From positions 59,386 to 123,385 of the forward strand of contig JAEUKI010000070.1 of NCBI GenBank assembly GCA_016793325.1: 64,000 bases of DNA, in the 5' to 3' direction. Under the pieces are notes generated by a model, which was not told where the DNA came from, searched no databases, and saw only the letters and a list, made by a program, of their open reading frames with translations. The position numbers were made by a program, and so were the translations under genes. Positions 52,386 to 61,565 of the stretch are shown here, piece after piece (position 1 is the stretch's first letter; the number at the start of each line of letters is the position of its first letter). This stretch comes from Myxococcales bacterium (GTDB taxonomy: Bacteria; Myxococcota_A; Polyangia; Polyangiales; Ga0077539).

Positions 52386-54427
52386 AGCGGGAGCGGGGGG
52401 CAAATGTGCCGAGGGCGTCCCAAGTTTGGGACGAGAGGGAGCCGCCAGCGGGTGCGGCGGCAGCGCTGAGGCAGCGCCCGCGCGCGTTGCTCGTGCAGCG
52501 TGTCACGGGCACTCCCTACGGAGGGACTGCGCGCAACTACCTCGCCTTCGTGGGCTACGACCAGTACGGTCAGCGCTCGCGCGTGACGTTGGGCAACGGA
52601 ACGGAGACGCGCTATCAACGAGATCCGCTCATGCAGCGCCTGCAGCAAGTGAACACGAACGGCCCCGGCGCGACCCCGCTTCAACGCTTGCGGTACGCGT
52701 ACAACGCGGCGGGCAACATCACCGAGCGCAATCAGAAACTGTCGGGCCTCATGGGCGGCGGCTTCGGTGGCGACGTCCTTCAAACTTTCGACTACGACGA
52801 GATCGGTCAGCTCACGAGCGCGACGGGCTTCTACCAGGAGTCCGGCACGCACGAGCGCCGCTACACGCTCGCGATGCAGTACGACACGATCGGAAACATC
52901 ACGAACAAGACACAGAACGACGTGCGTTCGCTCATCGGTGGAGGCTCACCCACAACACTCGCGGGCACGTCACATACGCTGAGCTACACGTATCTCGGTG
53001 GCGGAAGCATTCGCCCGCACGCTGCAACGAAGGTGGGCAACCGCACCTTCACCTTCGATCCGAACGGCAATCAGCTCGGCTGGAGCGACTCGGGCACGGG
53101 CAGCACGCGCTCGATGGCGTGGGACGAAGACGATCGGCTCGAGTCGGTGACCACCGATGGTTCGACGGTGAACTTCCTCTACGACGGCGCGGGCGAGCGC
53201 ACGCACAAGTATTCGAGCGCGGGCGTCTCGGTCTACGCCAACGCGTACTGGAGCGTGCGCAACGGCGTTCAAACGACGAAGCACATCTTCGCAAGCGGGC
53301 AGCGCATCGCGAGCATCGTGAACGACCCCGCGACGGGCACGCAGGAGCATTGGTTTCACACCGATCACCTCGGCAGCACGCAATTCGTGACGGATGGTGC
53401 GGGCGCGGTGCGCGAGCACCACGAGAGCTTCCCCTTCGGCGAACCGTGGATCGAAGAGAGCTCCGCGAGCGACACGACGCCCTTCCGGTTTACTGGGAAG
53501 GAGTTGGATCCCGAGACGGGGCTGCAGTACTTCGGTGCGAGGTACTACGACCCGCGGCAAGGGCAGTGGGCGAGCGTGGATCCGATTCTCCGCGACGCGA
53601 TGGTGGATGGGCGAATTATGGAACCGCGTCGAGTGAATCTGTTTTCGTACTCTTGGAACTCACCGGTCGAGTTGCGCGATCCAGACGGTCGTGACGTGAA
53701 TGACCGAGTGCAAGGAACGTGGTCGCTTCGCTGGAACTACGGAGTAGCGCCACGCAACCCATTGTACGCAGCAGAAACGGATCTCAACGGGGCCGTTCGT
53801 CTGAACTTTCCGTGGAACGCGCCCGGCAGGCGCACGATCCGAATGAGCGCTGATATCGTTATTCAGGGGCCAGTTGAAATCAACATCCGAGAATCGCTAG
53901 AAGTTCGTGCCACTACAGGTATTGATGCTTTCGACAACTCTGGACTAAATCGACCCCTGACTCAGCACGAATACGGCCACTATATGGTTGCTCAGCGAGT
54001 GTATTCGCCGACCATCCTAAACGAGATTGCGGACATGACGGGCTTGCCGTGGAACCAGCGGGTACTAGCTCCTCAGAACAACACCGCGATCCAAGCTCAG
54101 GCGACTCAAATGGCAAATTCGTTTCTTTCGTATTTTCAGAAAGTGGAAGAGTTTGTCGACTTCTACGTTCTGCATCGAGAGAACTACGCGCGACAGCTAG
54201 GTCTACCAACCTCTCAGCAAGCCTATCGAGCTCCCGCGGTGCCAGTCCATACTGCGTCAGACGGCTCGCAGCGGTCGATGACGGTTGATCAGTTGCGAGG
54301 TCTCATTAACCGGGTAGGAAGCGGAGTTCCCGGATTTGTTCCTCTTGATCAAGGCTGGATGCCGTTTCCGGCGTCTCCAACGGTCTCTCCCCAAAGTTCT
54401 TCTGGGCGATCACAACCACAACCGTGA
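52382..54427 (+). CDS. Truncated RHS-repeat protein with HEYGH metallopeptidase tip
   Basis: 681 aa as drawn. Only the C-terminal RHS shell is present (YD repeats from about 52505; core signature FGARYYDPRQGQWASVDPI near 53550), ending DPDGRD at about 53693. The variable tip follows, less GC-rich, and carries HEYGH (53966-53980), a zincin-type metallopeptidase motif, then EIADMTG. No N-terminal export, PAAR or TcdB-like part exists; the shell starts abruptly behind a MATE gene, so this is probably a displaced rhs end or tip reservoir. The start (GTG 52382 or later) is uncertain. Confidence 0.8.
   Translation: MKRERGANVPRASQVWDEREPPAGAAAALRQRPRALLVQRVTGTPYGGTARNYLAFVGYDQYGQRSRVTLGNGTETRYQRDPLMQRLQQVNTNGPGATPLQRLRYAYNAAGNITERNQKLSGLMGGGFGGDVLQTFDYDEIGQLTSATGFYQESGTHERRYTLAMQYDTIGNITNKTQNDVRSLIGGGSPTTLAGTSHTLSYTYLGGGSIRPHAATKVGNRTFTFDPNGNQLGWSDSGTGSTRSMAWDEDDRLESVTTDGSTVNFLYDGAGERTHKYSSAGVSVYANAYWSVRNGVQTTKHIFASGQRIASIVNDPATGTQEHWFHTDHLGSTQFVTDGAGAVREHHESFPFGEPWIEESSASDTTPFRFTGKELDPETGLQYFGARYYDPRQGQWASVDPILRDAMVDGRIMEPRRVNLFSYSWNSPVELRDPDGRDVNDRVQGTWSLRWNYGVAPRNPLYAAETDLNGAVRLNFPWNAPGRRTIRMSADIVIQGPVEINIRESLEVRATTGIDAFDNSGLNRPLTQHEYGHYMVAQRVYSPTILNEIADMTGLPWNQRVLAPQNNTAIQAQATQMANSFLSYFQKVEEFVDFYVLHRENYARQLGLPTSQQAYRAPAVPVHTASDGSQRSMTVDQLRGLINRVGSGVPGFVPLDQGWMPFPASPTVSPQSSSGRSQPQP
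52416..52433. promoter_or_regulatory. 18-bp palindrome at the start of the RHS fragment
   Basis: CGTCCCAA-GT-TTGGGACG, perfect 8-bp arms. It lies 31 bp after the MATE stop and before the RHS homology begins: possibly an operator, a terminator for the MATE gene, or a recombination junction. Confidence 0.4.
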
Positions 54428-55068
54428 TCCTTCACACTGAGAGCACGATGTCCTCAAGACCGCCACCAAAAACGATGAGTACTATTCAGGCGCTCAGGTT
54501 TCGAAACAGCGCGAATGTGCCGCAGAACGGTCAATCCAGTTTCAGAACATTGGTTTTGAGAAGTCACCAAGTATTCGGACGGGTGGTACGGACCTTGTTG
54601 TGCTCGGCGATCTGGCTATTCACTTCCGGCCAAGCCGCACCATCCGGTTCGGACTCAGCTTACGCTTTTCAAGTCGCCAGCAGCTCTGTGTCGTGCTTGG
54701 GAAACCGAACTCTGGTGTCTGTTTCGCTCGTCTACGTTGGCACAGTCGGCCGCACCGCTTGTATTCTTCGCCGACAAGTAACATGGAATCCGTTCGGCGG
54801 TGGGCGCGCCGTGGGGCTCGCAGGCATTGTGTCCGCGAGCGTATGGTCGCCGAACAGCCAGCGCGGGTGCCCTGACAGCGATCAGATTCGGTTCGTCCAA
54901 CAGCGTCCAGTTTCGCTGACTTTGGAAGCAGATTCGGCGCCAGTCGCGCGGCGATTGCGCTGCGGTACTGTTGTTCCGGCTAGCATCGTACTTGAACTTC
55001 AGTTTGCCGACACGCTGCAGCCAACAGAGGTTCGATTGACTACTCGTATGCGCGTGACTTGTGTTTGA
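54424..55068 (+). CDS. Putative exported partner of the RHS tip (immunity candidate)
   Basis: 214 aa from GTG 54424, which overlaps the rhs stop. An alternative GTG at 54583 would begin a plain signal peptide (VVRTLLCSAIWLFTSGQAAP), giving a 161-aa exported protein. The mature part is beta-rich with five or six cysteines (SCLG, TACI, GCPD, LRCG, VTCV), suited to an oxidising compartment. GC content is markedly below the window average, like the RHS tip. No family recognised. Tip-plus-small-gene order is that of polymorphic toxin/immunity pairs; a periplasmic immunity protein would fit a toxin acting there. Confidence 0.55.
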   Translation: MILHTESTMSSRPPPKTMSTIQALRFRNSANVPQNGQSSFRTLVLRSHQVFGRVVRTLLCSAIWLFTSGQAAPSGSDSAYAFQVASSSVSCLGNRTLVSVSLVYVGTVGRTACILRRQVTWNPFGGGRAVGLAGIVSASVWSPNSQRGCPDSDQIRFVQQRPVSLTLEADSAPVARRLRCGTVVPASIVLELQFADTLQPTEVRLTTRMRVTCV

Positions 55069-55269
55069 GAAAGGCCGAGGTTCATCAGCCGAATCGACTG
55101 TGGTTTCATGTGCACACTCAGGTTGGGACTGCTCAGAACTCCTACGTATGCTCACGCCCTTTCCCGACAGGAGCCTCCAAGTTGCTGCTTGCTGACATGA
55201 TTCCACCACATTGGGCATTCACTGCTAGGCTGGGGCGGCAGACGCTGTAAGCCTCACCCAAGGAACGAA

Positions 55270-56640
55270 ATGTTTCGCGATCGACCAAAGCCGCTCCTGG
55301 CATGTCTTCTCCTCTCCTGCGCCCCCGCCGCTCCCATGGGTGACGCCGCCGCGCCCAATGACGCCACTCCGCCCCCGGCGGACGTGCAGTCCTCGGTGCG
55401 TCCCGGGCGCTACCCGGATCGCTCGTTGGTGACGTGCTCTCGGTGGATCATGCACCGGATGACCGTTCCGCCGCCGCTCGATGGGTGCCGTCCGTGGGTC
55501 GGCTTCGTCGGTCCGCACCCTCGCGAGACCACGCGCCAGTTCGTTGGCGCCAGCGTGTGCGGGCATGCGCTCATCGTTGACCCGACGCAAGCGACCCAGC
55601 GCAACCCGTTCTCGTTCATTCCGCCGGGGCAGTCCTTCGTGCGAGGCGGAGTGAGCATCATGGCCGACGCCGCCATGATCGGCGACGTCGAGCTCTCGGT
55701 GTGGTCGCAGCTTCAGCTCGGCAACGGAATTCAGCCAGTCATCTACAACACGCGCGGTCCGCTCGACGTCCGAAACGCGACGGGTCTCAACTCTTCGGGC
55801 TCGATTCGCCTGCCCGATCCGCGGACACATATCGTGACCAGCGTTCGATATCAGCTCGATCCGACCAGCCCCGTGCCCGGCGGGCTCATTGTCGCCGAGA
55901 TTCCCGAAGCGCAGATGGACGGCACGTTTCGAGTTCGTCGCTTTCTGCGTGGCGGACTCGGCAACGACCCTCAGCGCGAGCTCGCGCCCATTGTTCGAAG
56001 CACCGGGGTGCCGCAGCCAGAGGGCACCACCTCGAGCTCGCGCGCAGGGATCGCTCGGGCCGCAATTACCTGCGCTGCGGCGGATGGCAAGCTCGTCGTC
56101 GAGGTCATCAACCCGGCCACTCGTGACAGTCTCTTTCCCGCGTACGACACGGGTGATCCCACGTTGCAGCGCTGCTCGCTCAGCAACGTGAACGGGACGA
56201 TCCTGCTCGTCGCCTCGTCGGAAACGCGCAGCATCGCGTTCACGCTCGACGTTCGACCGATGACTGGCGGACCGATGGTCGAGTTCATCCCGTTTGCGCA
56301 GCAACCCAACTTCTTGCCCGTCGATCGCGCGCAGCTCGGGCGCGACGAGGGCCCGTTCGACGTCACGGTCGCTGCGACGCTCGACAACGCGCCCGCGACG
56401 CTCGTGTTGTACACGCGGCGCGCGATGGCGGGGGCGGCCGATGTTCCGACGTTTGCGTTCGTCGATCGGCTGTTCGACTACGAGTCCACGCCGGAGTCGC
56501 CACAGTTCATTCCATCACCCACGCCGACGGTGGGAGCGATGTACGCGGCGGCGTTCTGGCCGACGGGGCAGGTGGCGTTCGCGCGCTTCGACCCGCGCAC
56601 AGGCGTGCTCGATGCCAGCACTGCGCAGTGTGACCGCTAA
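55270..56640 (+). CDS. Hypothetical lipoprotein
   Basis: 456 aa. ATG after AAGGAACG; signal peptide with lipobox (LLLSC), an Ala/Pro tether, then about 400 residues of beta-rich sequence with dispersed Cys and no motif I recognise. GC content returns to the window average here. The 200 bp upstream hold no gene I can support. It ends in the tandem palindromes at 56651-56710. Confidence 0.65.
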   Translation: MFRDRPKPLLACLLLSCAPAAPMGDAAAPNDATPPPADVQSSVRPGRYPDRSLVTCSRWIMHRMTVPPPLDGCRPWVGFVGPHPRETTRQFVGASVCGHALIVDPTQATQRNPFSFIPPGQSFVRGGVSIMADAAMIGDVELSVWSQLQLGNGIQPVIYNTRGPLDVRNATGLNSSGSIRLPDPRTHIVTSVRYQLDPTSPVPGGLIVAEIPEAQMDGTFRVRRFLRGGLGNDPQRELAPIVRSTGVPQPEGTTSSSRAGIARAAITCAAADGKLVVEVINPATRDSLFPAYDTGDPTLQRCSLSNVNGTILLVASSETRSIAFTLDVRPMTGGPMVEFIPFAQQPNFLPVDRAQLGRDEGPFDVTVAATLDNAPATLVLYTRRAMAGAADVPTFAFVDRLFDYESTPESPQFIPSPTPTVGAMYAAAFWPTGQVAFARFDPRTGVLDASTAQCDR

Positions 56641-56650
56641 CACCGGCAAC

Positions 56651-56710
56651 CCACAGTGCACTGTGGATTCACCCACAGTGCACTGTGGCTCCACCCACAG
56701 TGCACTGTGG
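56651..56710. repeat. Three tandem 16-bp perfect palindromes (22-bp period)
   Basis: CCACAGTGCACTGTGG occurs at 56651-56666, 56673-56688 and 56695-56710, each separated by a 6-bp linker (ATTCAC, CTCCAC). It sits between two convergent genes, so it may terminate both transcripts or be a protein-binding/REP-like element. Confidence 0.9.
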
Positions 56711-56763
56711 GCGCGCCCACCCTGCAAATTCCCAATCCCCCGCTCTCCCCCGCTCGCGTCACC

Positions 56764-58359
56764 TCACTCCCACGGGTCCGTCGTGCCCAAGAGCGCGCGC
56801 GTGAAGTCCGGTCGCATGATGCGGAAGTCCACCGGCTCGATGCGCGACACGCAGCTCTGATCGAGGGGCGCTGTCGGATTCTCGATGAAGCTCATGATCA
56901 TCCGCATTCCGCACGAGCGACGCTCGCCGGACTCGTCGACGAACGGAGACGACGCGAACGTCGTGTGACCCGCCGTCGGAATCTCGACCCAGTGTTGATT
57001 CGCGCCCGTGAAGTGCGGCCGAAACAAGCGCGACTTGCGCTGAAGCGTCGCGGGGTCGAGCCCTCCGCTGAGCATCAACATCGGCGTCGTCGTGGTCGCC
57101 CACTGCTCGGACAGCGTGTCCGTGTACGTCGGCCATCGCCCGAGGTGCACCTGAAAGAGCGCCGTCACGTCGCGAGACGCGACGGCGTTTTCGCGGATCG
57201 CTTCGAGCACCGCGGCCGTGGGCTCGGGCCGCTCGTTGAACTCGCTGAGCGCGACGTTGTGCGTGAGCACCCAGCCCCAGCGGCGCAGCTCTTCGGACGC
57301 GGGTTGCGGCGCCGCCACGTGGCCGAGCACGATGCGAAGGGCGCTCACGTCGCGCGGCTCGCAGCGATCCGCCCTGTAAATGATCGCGGGAATGTACGCG
57401 CGGTTCTCGGCCTGCATGAGAAACGACGCGAACAGCTTGCGAAGGAGGACGTGCGTCGGCGCCGCGGGGATCGCCGCGGCTGCGCAGTGGCCCATCTTCA
57501 AGCGGCGAAAGAGGTCCTGCGCCTTCGCCCAGGGATCGGGGCCGAGCTTCGATCGGCAGAACGTGTCCATCGCACACACATTCAAGAAGTCTCGCGCGGC
57601 CTCGTTGGAGTCCTCGTCTTGGCGAAGGAGGCTCAGGCCCGGCGCGGCGATCGAGTCGAGGACGACGCCCTGGGCGATGTTCGGATCGATCTGGAGGAGG
57701 CGGTGGGCGAGGTAGGTTCCGTAGGAGATTCCCAGGACGAACTGCGATTGACCGGCGCGGCGCGTCGCGCGCATCGCGAGGGCTGTGTCGTTGGCGGCGT
57801 TGGTCGTCGAGAAGTGCTGCAGTCGATCGCCCCACCGAGCGCGCGCGGTCGCGAGGCACGCGGGCCACTCCTCGGCGGTGATCTCGAGGCCGCCCGGGCT
57901 CGTCGACGCTTCTTGCTCGGGGCACTCGATGCGCGTCGATCGCCCCGTGCCTCGATGGTCTGGAAAGTAGAAGTCCACGTCGGGAAAGCGCGTTCCGATC
58001 GCCTCGGACAGCCCTTCGAACACCAGGCCCGACGCCCCCGGCCCGCCTTGCAGCATCCACAACGCCCGCAGTCCGCGCCCGCCCGCGGGGCGGTAGCGCT
58101 TCACGAAGTACTCGATCGTCTCGCCCGTTGGATTTCTCGCGTCGAGGGGAACCCTCAGCGTCGCGCACTCTCCATCAGGCGCGTTGTTCGTCTCGAGCGA
58201 GCACGGCGTCCACTCGACCGCCGGCAACGGAGCGCTCGCGTCGCCAGCTTCGTTGTTCGCGGCGTCCGCCGAGCCGTCCTGCGGAGCGATCGGCCCGGCG
58301 CCACAGTGCATCGTCGTTGCGAGGGCGATCGTGCCCATCCATCGCGTGAGCTTCTTCAT
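56764..58359 (-). CDS. Alpha/beta-hydrolase lipoprotein, tripeptidyl aminopeptidase (TAP)-like
   Basis: 531 aa. Signal peptide with Cys19 in TTMHCGAG, an acidic tether, then an alpha/beta-hydrolase: WMLQGGPGASG (oxyanion HGGPG-like), DHRGTGRST, nucleophile GISYGTYLAH, Asp in SGGLDPAT and His in TAGHTTFASS. Matches the S33/TAP-like peptidases that remove N-terminal peptides outside the cell. Several Cys suggest disulfides. It follows the regulator gene by 47 bp on the same strand. Confidence 0.85.
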   Translation of the reverse strand: MKKLTRWMGTIALATTMHCGAGPIAPQDGSADAANNEAGDASAPLPAVEWTPCSLETNNAPDGECATLRVPLDARNPTGETIEYFVKRYRPAGGRGLRALWMLQGGPGASGLVFEGLSEAIGTRFPDVDFYFPDHRGTGRSTRIECPEQEASTSPGGLEITAEEWPACLATARARWGDRLQHFSTTNAANDTALAMRATRRAGQSQFVLGISYGTYLAHRLLQIDPNIAQGVVLDSIAAPGLSLLRQDEDSNEAARDFLNVCAMDTFCRSKLGPDPWAKAQDLFRRLKMGHCAAAAIPAAPTHVLLRKLFASFLMQAENRAYIPAIIYRADRCEPRDVSALRIVLGHVAAPQPASEELRRWGWVLTHNVALSEFNERPEPTAAVLEAIRENAVASRDVTALFQVHLGRWPTYTDTLSEQWATTTTPMLMLSGGLDPATLQRKSRLFRPHFTGANQHWVEIPTAGHTTFASSPFVDESGERRSCGMRMIMSFIENPTAPLDQSCVSRIEPVDFRIMRPDFTRALLGTTDPWE

Positions 58360-58406
58360 GAGCGTTGGTCGTAGCCGCCAAGCGCCCTGCCGAAACCTCA
58401 CATCGC

Positions 58407-60779
58407 CTAACCTTCGAGCCAACGAACGGAGGCGCGCGAATCGAGCGAATATCCCTCGTCCGACGTGCGCAAGAGCGCCTCGAGCCCGAGCGCTCTCAGC
58501 CTCGAGATCGCCATGTAGACCCGCGCGGCGGCGGACTCGGGGAGCATCTTCTCGCCCGGCCACCCCGCGGCGCGGACCTCGGATGCGTCGAGCGAACGGC
58601 CGCCCTCGTCGATGCGCGCGCGCACCAACGCCACCAAGATCTTTCGAAGCGGCCCGCGTTTGGACAGGTCGAATTGCGCTCCGTTGATCGAGAGCAAGCG
58701 GCCGTCTCTCGTGAGCGCGAGCGTCGCGGCCGTCGTGATGGCGGTGGGCGTTCCGGATGGTGTTCGGCGCTCGCCCGCGCGTAGCTCGGCGATCCGTCGC
58801 GGCCACGCGCGATCGTCCGAGAACCTCGCCGCGGCCTCCAACGCAGCCATGCGCGCGCGATAGAGCCCGTCGTCCGCTCCGTCCGATCGGCGCTGCGCGA
58901 GGAGCGCCAGCGTCGCCCGCGCTTCGAGTTCGCCGCTCAAATCGCTGAGCAAAATCGCTTCGTCGAGCGCCGGTGGCAAGAGCTCCTCCGCGCGATCGAG
59001 CTCGTCGAGCTGCGCGAGGTACTTCGCTTCGAGCACCGACAGTCGACACAAGTGAAAGCGATCCTTCGCGAGCTCGAACGACGCTCGTGCGAGGGCGTTG
59101 CGACGGAGCGCTTCGCGCGCGTTTCCGCGCTTTGCCTCGGCGAGCGCGTAGTTCGCCTGGACGATTCCCACGAGCCTCGGGGCGCTGGCGGCCATCGCGG
59201 ACGCGAGCGCTCGCTCGAAGTGCTCGACCGCGCGGTCCTGATCCCCGCGGTGGTACTCGACGATCCCGAGCGCTTGCTCGGCGGTGGCGCTCAGCCGATG
59301 GCTTCGCAGTCGCGCGGCGTCCACGAGCGCCGCCTCTCCAAACGTCCGCGCCTCGTCGAACTCTCCGAGCGGCGCCAGCACGAAGCACAAGCTCGCGCGG
59401 CTCAACGCGACGCGCGCTGTGTCGCCGTGCTGCATCGCGGCCTCGAGGCCGTCGCGATAGGGCGCGAGCGACTCGCGCAGCCGTCCGTGCAGCGCGAACG
59501 CTCGACCGCGCGCGATCGCGAACTCGATCGTCAACGCGGGATCGACGCCCGCGCTCGCGTCCGCAGAGAGCATCGCGGCGGTCGTGTCGATGACGTGCTG
59601 GTGGCGCTCGAACTGACCGCGCGCGACGAGGATCACGTCGAGTCGCAACGCGACGTTCGCCGCGAGAATCGCCCGCGCGCGTGATGGTGAACGAACGGCG
59701 CTCGTGGCCCAGGTCCACGCGGCGTCGAGGTCGTCGTGGTCGCGGGCGAGGGCGCTCCACACCGCAGGGTCGTCGCCGCGAGGGGCAGCGTCGCGGCCGA
59801 AGTACGCGCAGTGCTTCGCGCGGTGCTCGTCGGTCGCGCGACGGCCTGCGAACTCGCGGATCGAGTCGAGCATCGAGAAGCTCGAGCCCTCGCCGCGCAC
59901 GTCGGCCACGAGCAACGACGCGCGTACGAGCTGCTCGAGGACCGTGATCGACCCTGTCCCGTCCTCGCCCAATAAGCCCATCAGCGCGCTCGCCGCTTCG
60001 ACGTCGAAGGGCGAACGAAACGTGCTCAACGCGACCAGCGCCCGCCGCGCGTCCTCGGGGAGCGCCTCGAACGCCGTCGCGATCGAACGCTCGAGCCCGT
60101 CGAGCACGAGCCTGCCGTCTTCGAGCGCGTCGAGCACTGGTGCGGGCCCGATCGCGGCCACTTTGGCGGCGAGCAGCTCGATCCCGAGCGGCAATCGATC
60201 GACCCGCGCCGCGATCGAGGCGCACACGTCGGGCGAGAGCGAGAGCGACGGCGACAGCCGATTCACCCGAGAAAACAAGAGCTGCGCGGCGTCGGGCTCG
60301 GACAGCGGGGCGACGTCGATCACGAGCTCGGCGCCGACCGTGAGCCATCGGCCCGAGCACAAAAGTAAGCACACAGAATCAACGGCGGCCACGAGGTCCT
60401 CGACGACGCTCGCGACCTGGGGGCTCGCGTCGAGGTCGTCGATCACGATGGTGTGCGGGGCTTCGTCGAGGGCTCGGGTGACGCGCTCGAAGGCGACGTT
60501 GGCGTCGCTCGTTCGAACGTCGAGCCCGAGGGCTGTGGCGAGCGCGGTGATGGCCGTCGCGCGCTCGGTCGTGTGCGAGAGCGAGAGCTCGATCACGCGC
60601 GAGGGGCGGTCTCGGTGGCGTCGGGCGCGGTCGGCGAAGGCGCGGGCGAGCGAGGATTTTCCCACGCCGGGAGGGCCTTTGAGCACGAGCGTTCGCGCGC
60701 CGCGCTGGAGTGCGTCCTCGAGCGCGGCGAGCTCGCGATCACGTCCGACCAGCGTCGTGGGGCTCACCCTTAGGTTCAC
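58407..60779 (-). CDS. ATPase-TPR transcriptional regulator with C-terminal winged helix
   Basis: 790 aa. N-terminal STAND/NB-ARC-like ATPase: Walker A GPPGVGKSS, Walker B TIVIDDLD, then RLPLGIELLAAKV as in AfsR/LuxR-family regulators; a helical TPR-type middle (about 460-690); and at the end an OmpR-like winged helix (FDLSKRGPLRKILVALVRAR ... ASEVRAAGWPGEKMLPESAAARVYMAISRLRALG). SARP regulators carry this DNA-binding domain at the N-terminus, so the order is reversed. Starts at GTG 60779 overlapping the enoyl-CoA hydratase stop (GTGA). Confidence 0.82.
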   Translation of the reverse strand: MNLRVSPTTLVGRDRELAALEDALQRGARTLVLKGPPGVGKSSLARAFADRARRHRDRPSRVIELSLSHTTERATAITALATALGLDVRTSDANVAFERVTRALDEAPHTIVIDDLDASPQVASVVEDLVAAVDSVCLLLCSGRWLTVGAELVIDVAPLSEPDAAQLLFSRVNRLSPSLSLSPDVCASIAARVDRLPLGIELLAAKVAAIGPAPVLDALEDGRLVLDGLERSIATAFEALPEDARRALVALSTFRSPFDVEAASALMGLLGEDGTGSITVLEQLVRASLLVADVRGEGSSFSMLDSIREFAGRRATDEHRAKHCAYFGRDAAPRGDDPAVWSALARDHDDLDAAWTWATSAVRSPSRARAILAANVALRLDVILVARGQFERHQHVIDTTAAMLSADASAGVDPALTIEFAIARGRAFALHGRLRESLAPYRDGLEAAMQHGDTARVALSRASLCFVLAPLGEFDEARTFGEAALVDAARLRSHRLSATAEQALGIVEYHRGDQDRAVEHFERALASAMAASAPRLVGIVQANYALAEAKRGNAREALRRNALARASFELAKDRFHLCRLSVLEAKYLAQLDELDRAEELLPPALDEAILLSDLSGELEARATLALLAQRRSDGADDGLYRARMAALEAAARFSDDRAWPRRIAELRAGERRTPSGTPTAITTAATLALTRDGRLLSINGAQFDLSKRGPLRKILVALVRARIDEGGRSLDASEVRAAGWPGEKMLPESAAARVYMAISRLRALGLEALLRTSDEGYSLDSRASVRWLEG

Positions 60780-61552
60780 TCGCCCTTGAACGCCGCCGGG
60801 CGCTTCTCGAAGAACGCCATGATGCCCTCCATGCAGTCCTGCGAGCGAAGGCACTCGAGCTGCGCTTGTCCTTCGTCGGCTTGTCCTTGCGCCCACGGCT
60901 TGTTCATCGCGTCGCGCATCAAGCGCTTGATGCGCTGAAAGGCCATCGGGGGCCCCGAAGCGAGCCGCTCGGCGAGCGTCGTGACCTCTTGTTCGAGCGC
61001 GTCGGTCGAGACCACTTTCGTCACGAGCCCGAGGGTGTTCGCGGTCTTCGCGTCGATGCGGTCCGCGAGCAGGCACACTTCGAGCGCCTTCGAGAGGCCG
61101 ATCAAGCGCGGGAGGAGCCACGTTCCACCGCCGTCGGGGATCAACCCGATGCGCGAGAACGAGTGCTGAAAGAACGCTCGCTCCGACGCGATGCGAAGGT
61201 CCGACGCGAGCGCGAGGTCGCAGCCGAAGCCCGCGGCGGGTCCGTCCACCGCGGCGACGACGATCGCGGGGCTGCGAACGATGGCGTCCGCGAGCCGTTG
61301 AAATCCCGCGAGGTGCTCTTCGGCGTTGGCGAGCAATTGGGGGCCCATTTCGATCGCGACGCGGAGGTCGAGGCCCGAGCAGAAGGCGCCGTTCTTTCCG
61401 CCGAGGACGATCACGCGCTTGTCGCGCGCGAGGTGGATCGCGTCGGTGAGGTGCTCGGCGAGCGCGGGCGTGAGGCCGTTCTTGCAGTCGGGGCGATCGA
61501 GCGTGATGCGTCGAATCGCGCCGTGGTCCTCGACGTGAAATCCTTCTTTCAT
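60776..61552 (-). CDS. Enoyl-CoA hydratase/isomerase family protein
   Basis: 258 aa crotonase-fold enzyme. FCSGLDLRVAI (oxyanion-hole region), VAAVDGPAAGFGCDLALASDLRIAS, and IGLIPDGGGTWLLPRLIG carry the family signature. Of the two catalytic glutamates of true hydratases, the second position reads Asp (PDGGG) and the first lies in GPAAGFGCDLAL without a clear Glu, so it may be an isomerase or another crotonase type. Start at 61552 after AGAGGAAA. In one leftward operon with the upstream membrane protein and the downstream regulator. Confidence 0.85.
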   Translation of the reverse strand: MKEGFHVEDHGAIRRITLDRPDCKNGLTPALAEHLTDAIHLARDKRVIVLGGKNGAFCSGLDLRVAIEMGPQLLANAEEHLAGFQRLADAIVRSPAIVVAAVDGPAAGFGCDLALASDLRIASERAFFQHSFSRIGLIPDGGGTWLLPRLIGLSKALEVCLLADRIDAKTANTLGLVTKVVSTDALEQEVTTLAERLASGPPMAFQRIKRLMRDAMNKPWAQGQADEGQAQLECLRSQDCMEGIMAFFEKRPAAFKGE

Positions 61553-61565
61553 CGCTGAATTTCCT

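Noticed and set aside
55059..55250. 63-aa open frame after the RHS partner gene
   Set aside because: No ribosome site or motif; looks like intergenic DNA of mixed composition.
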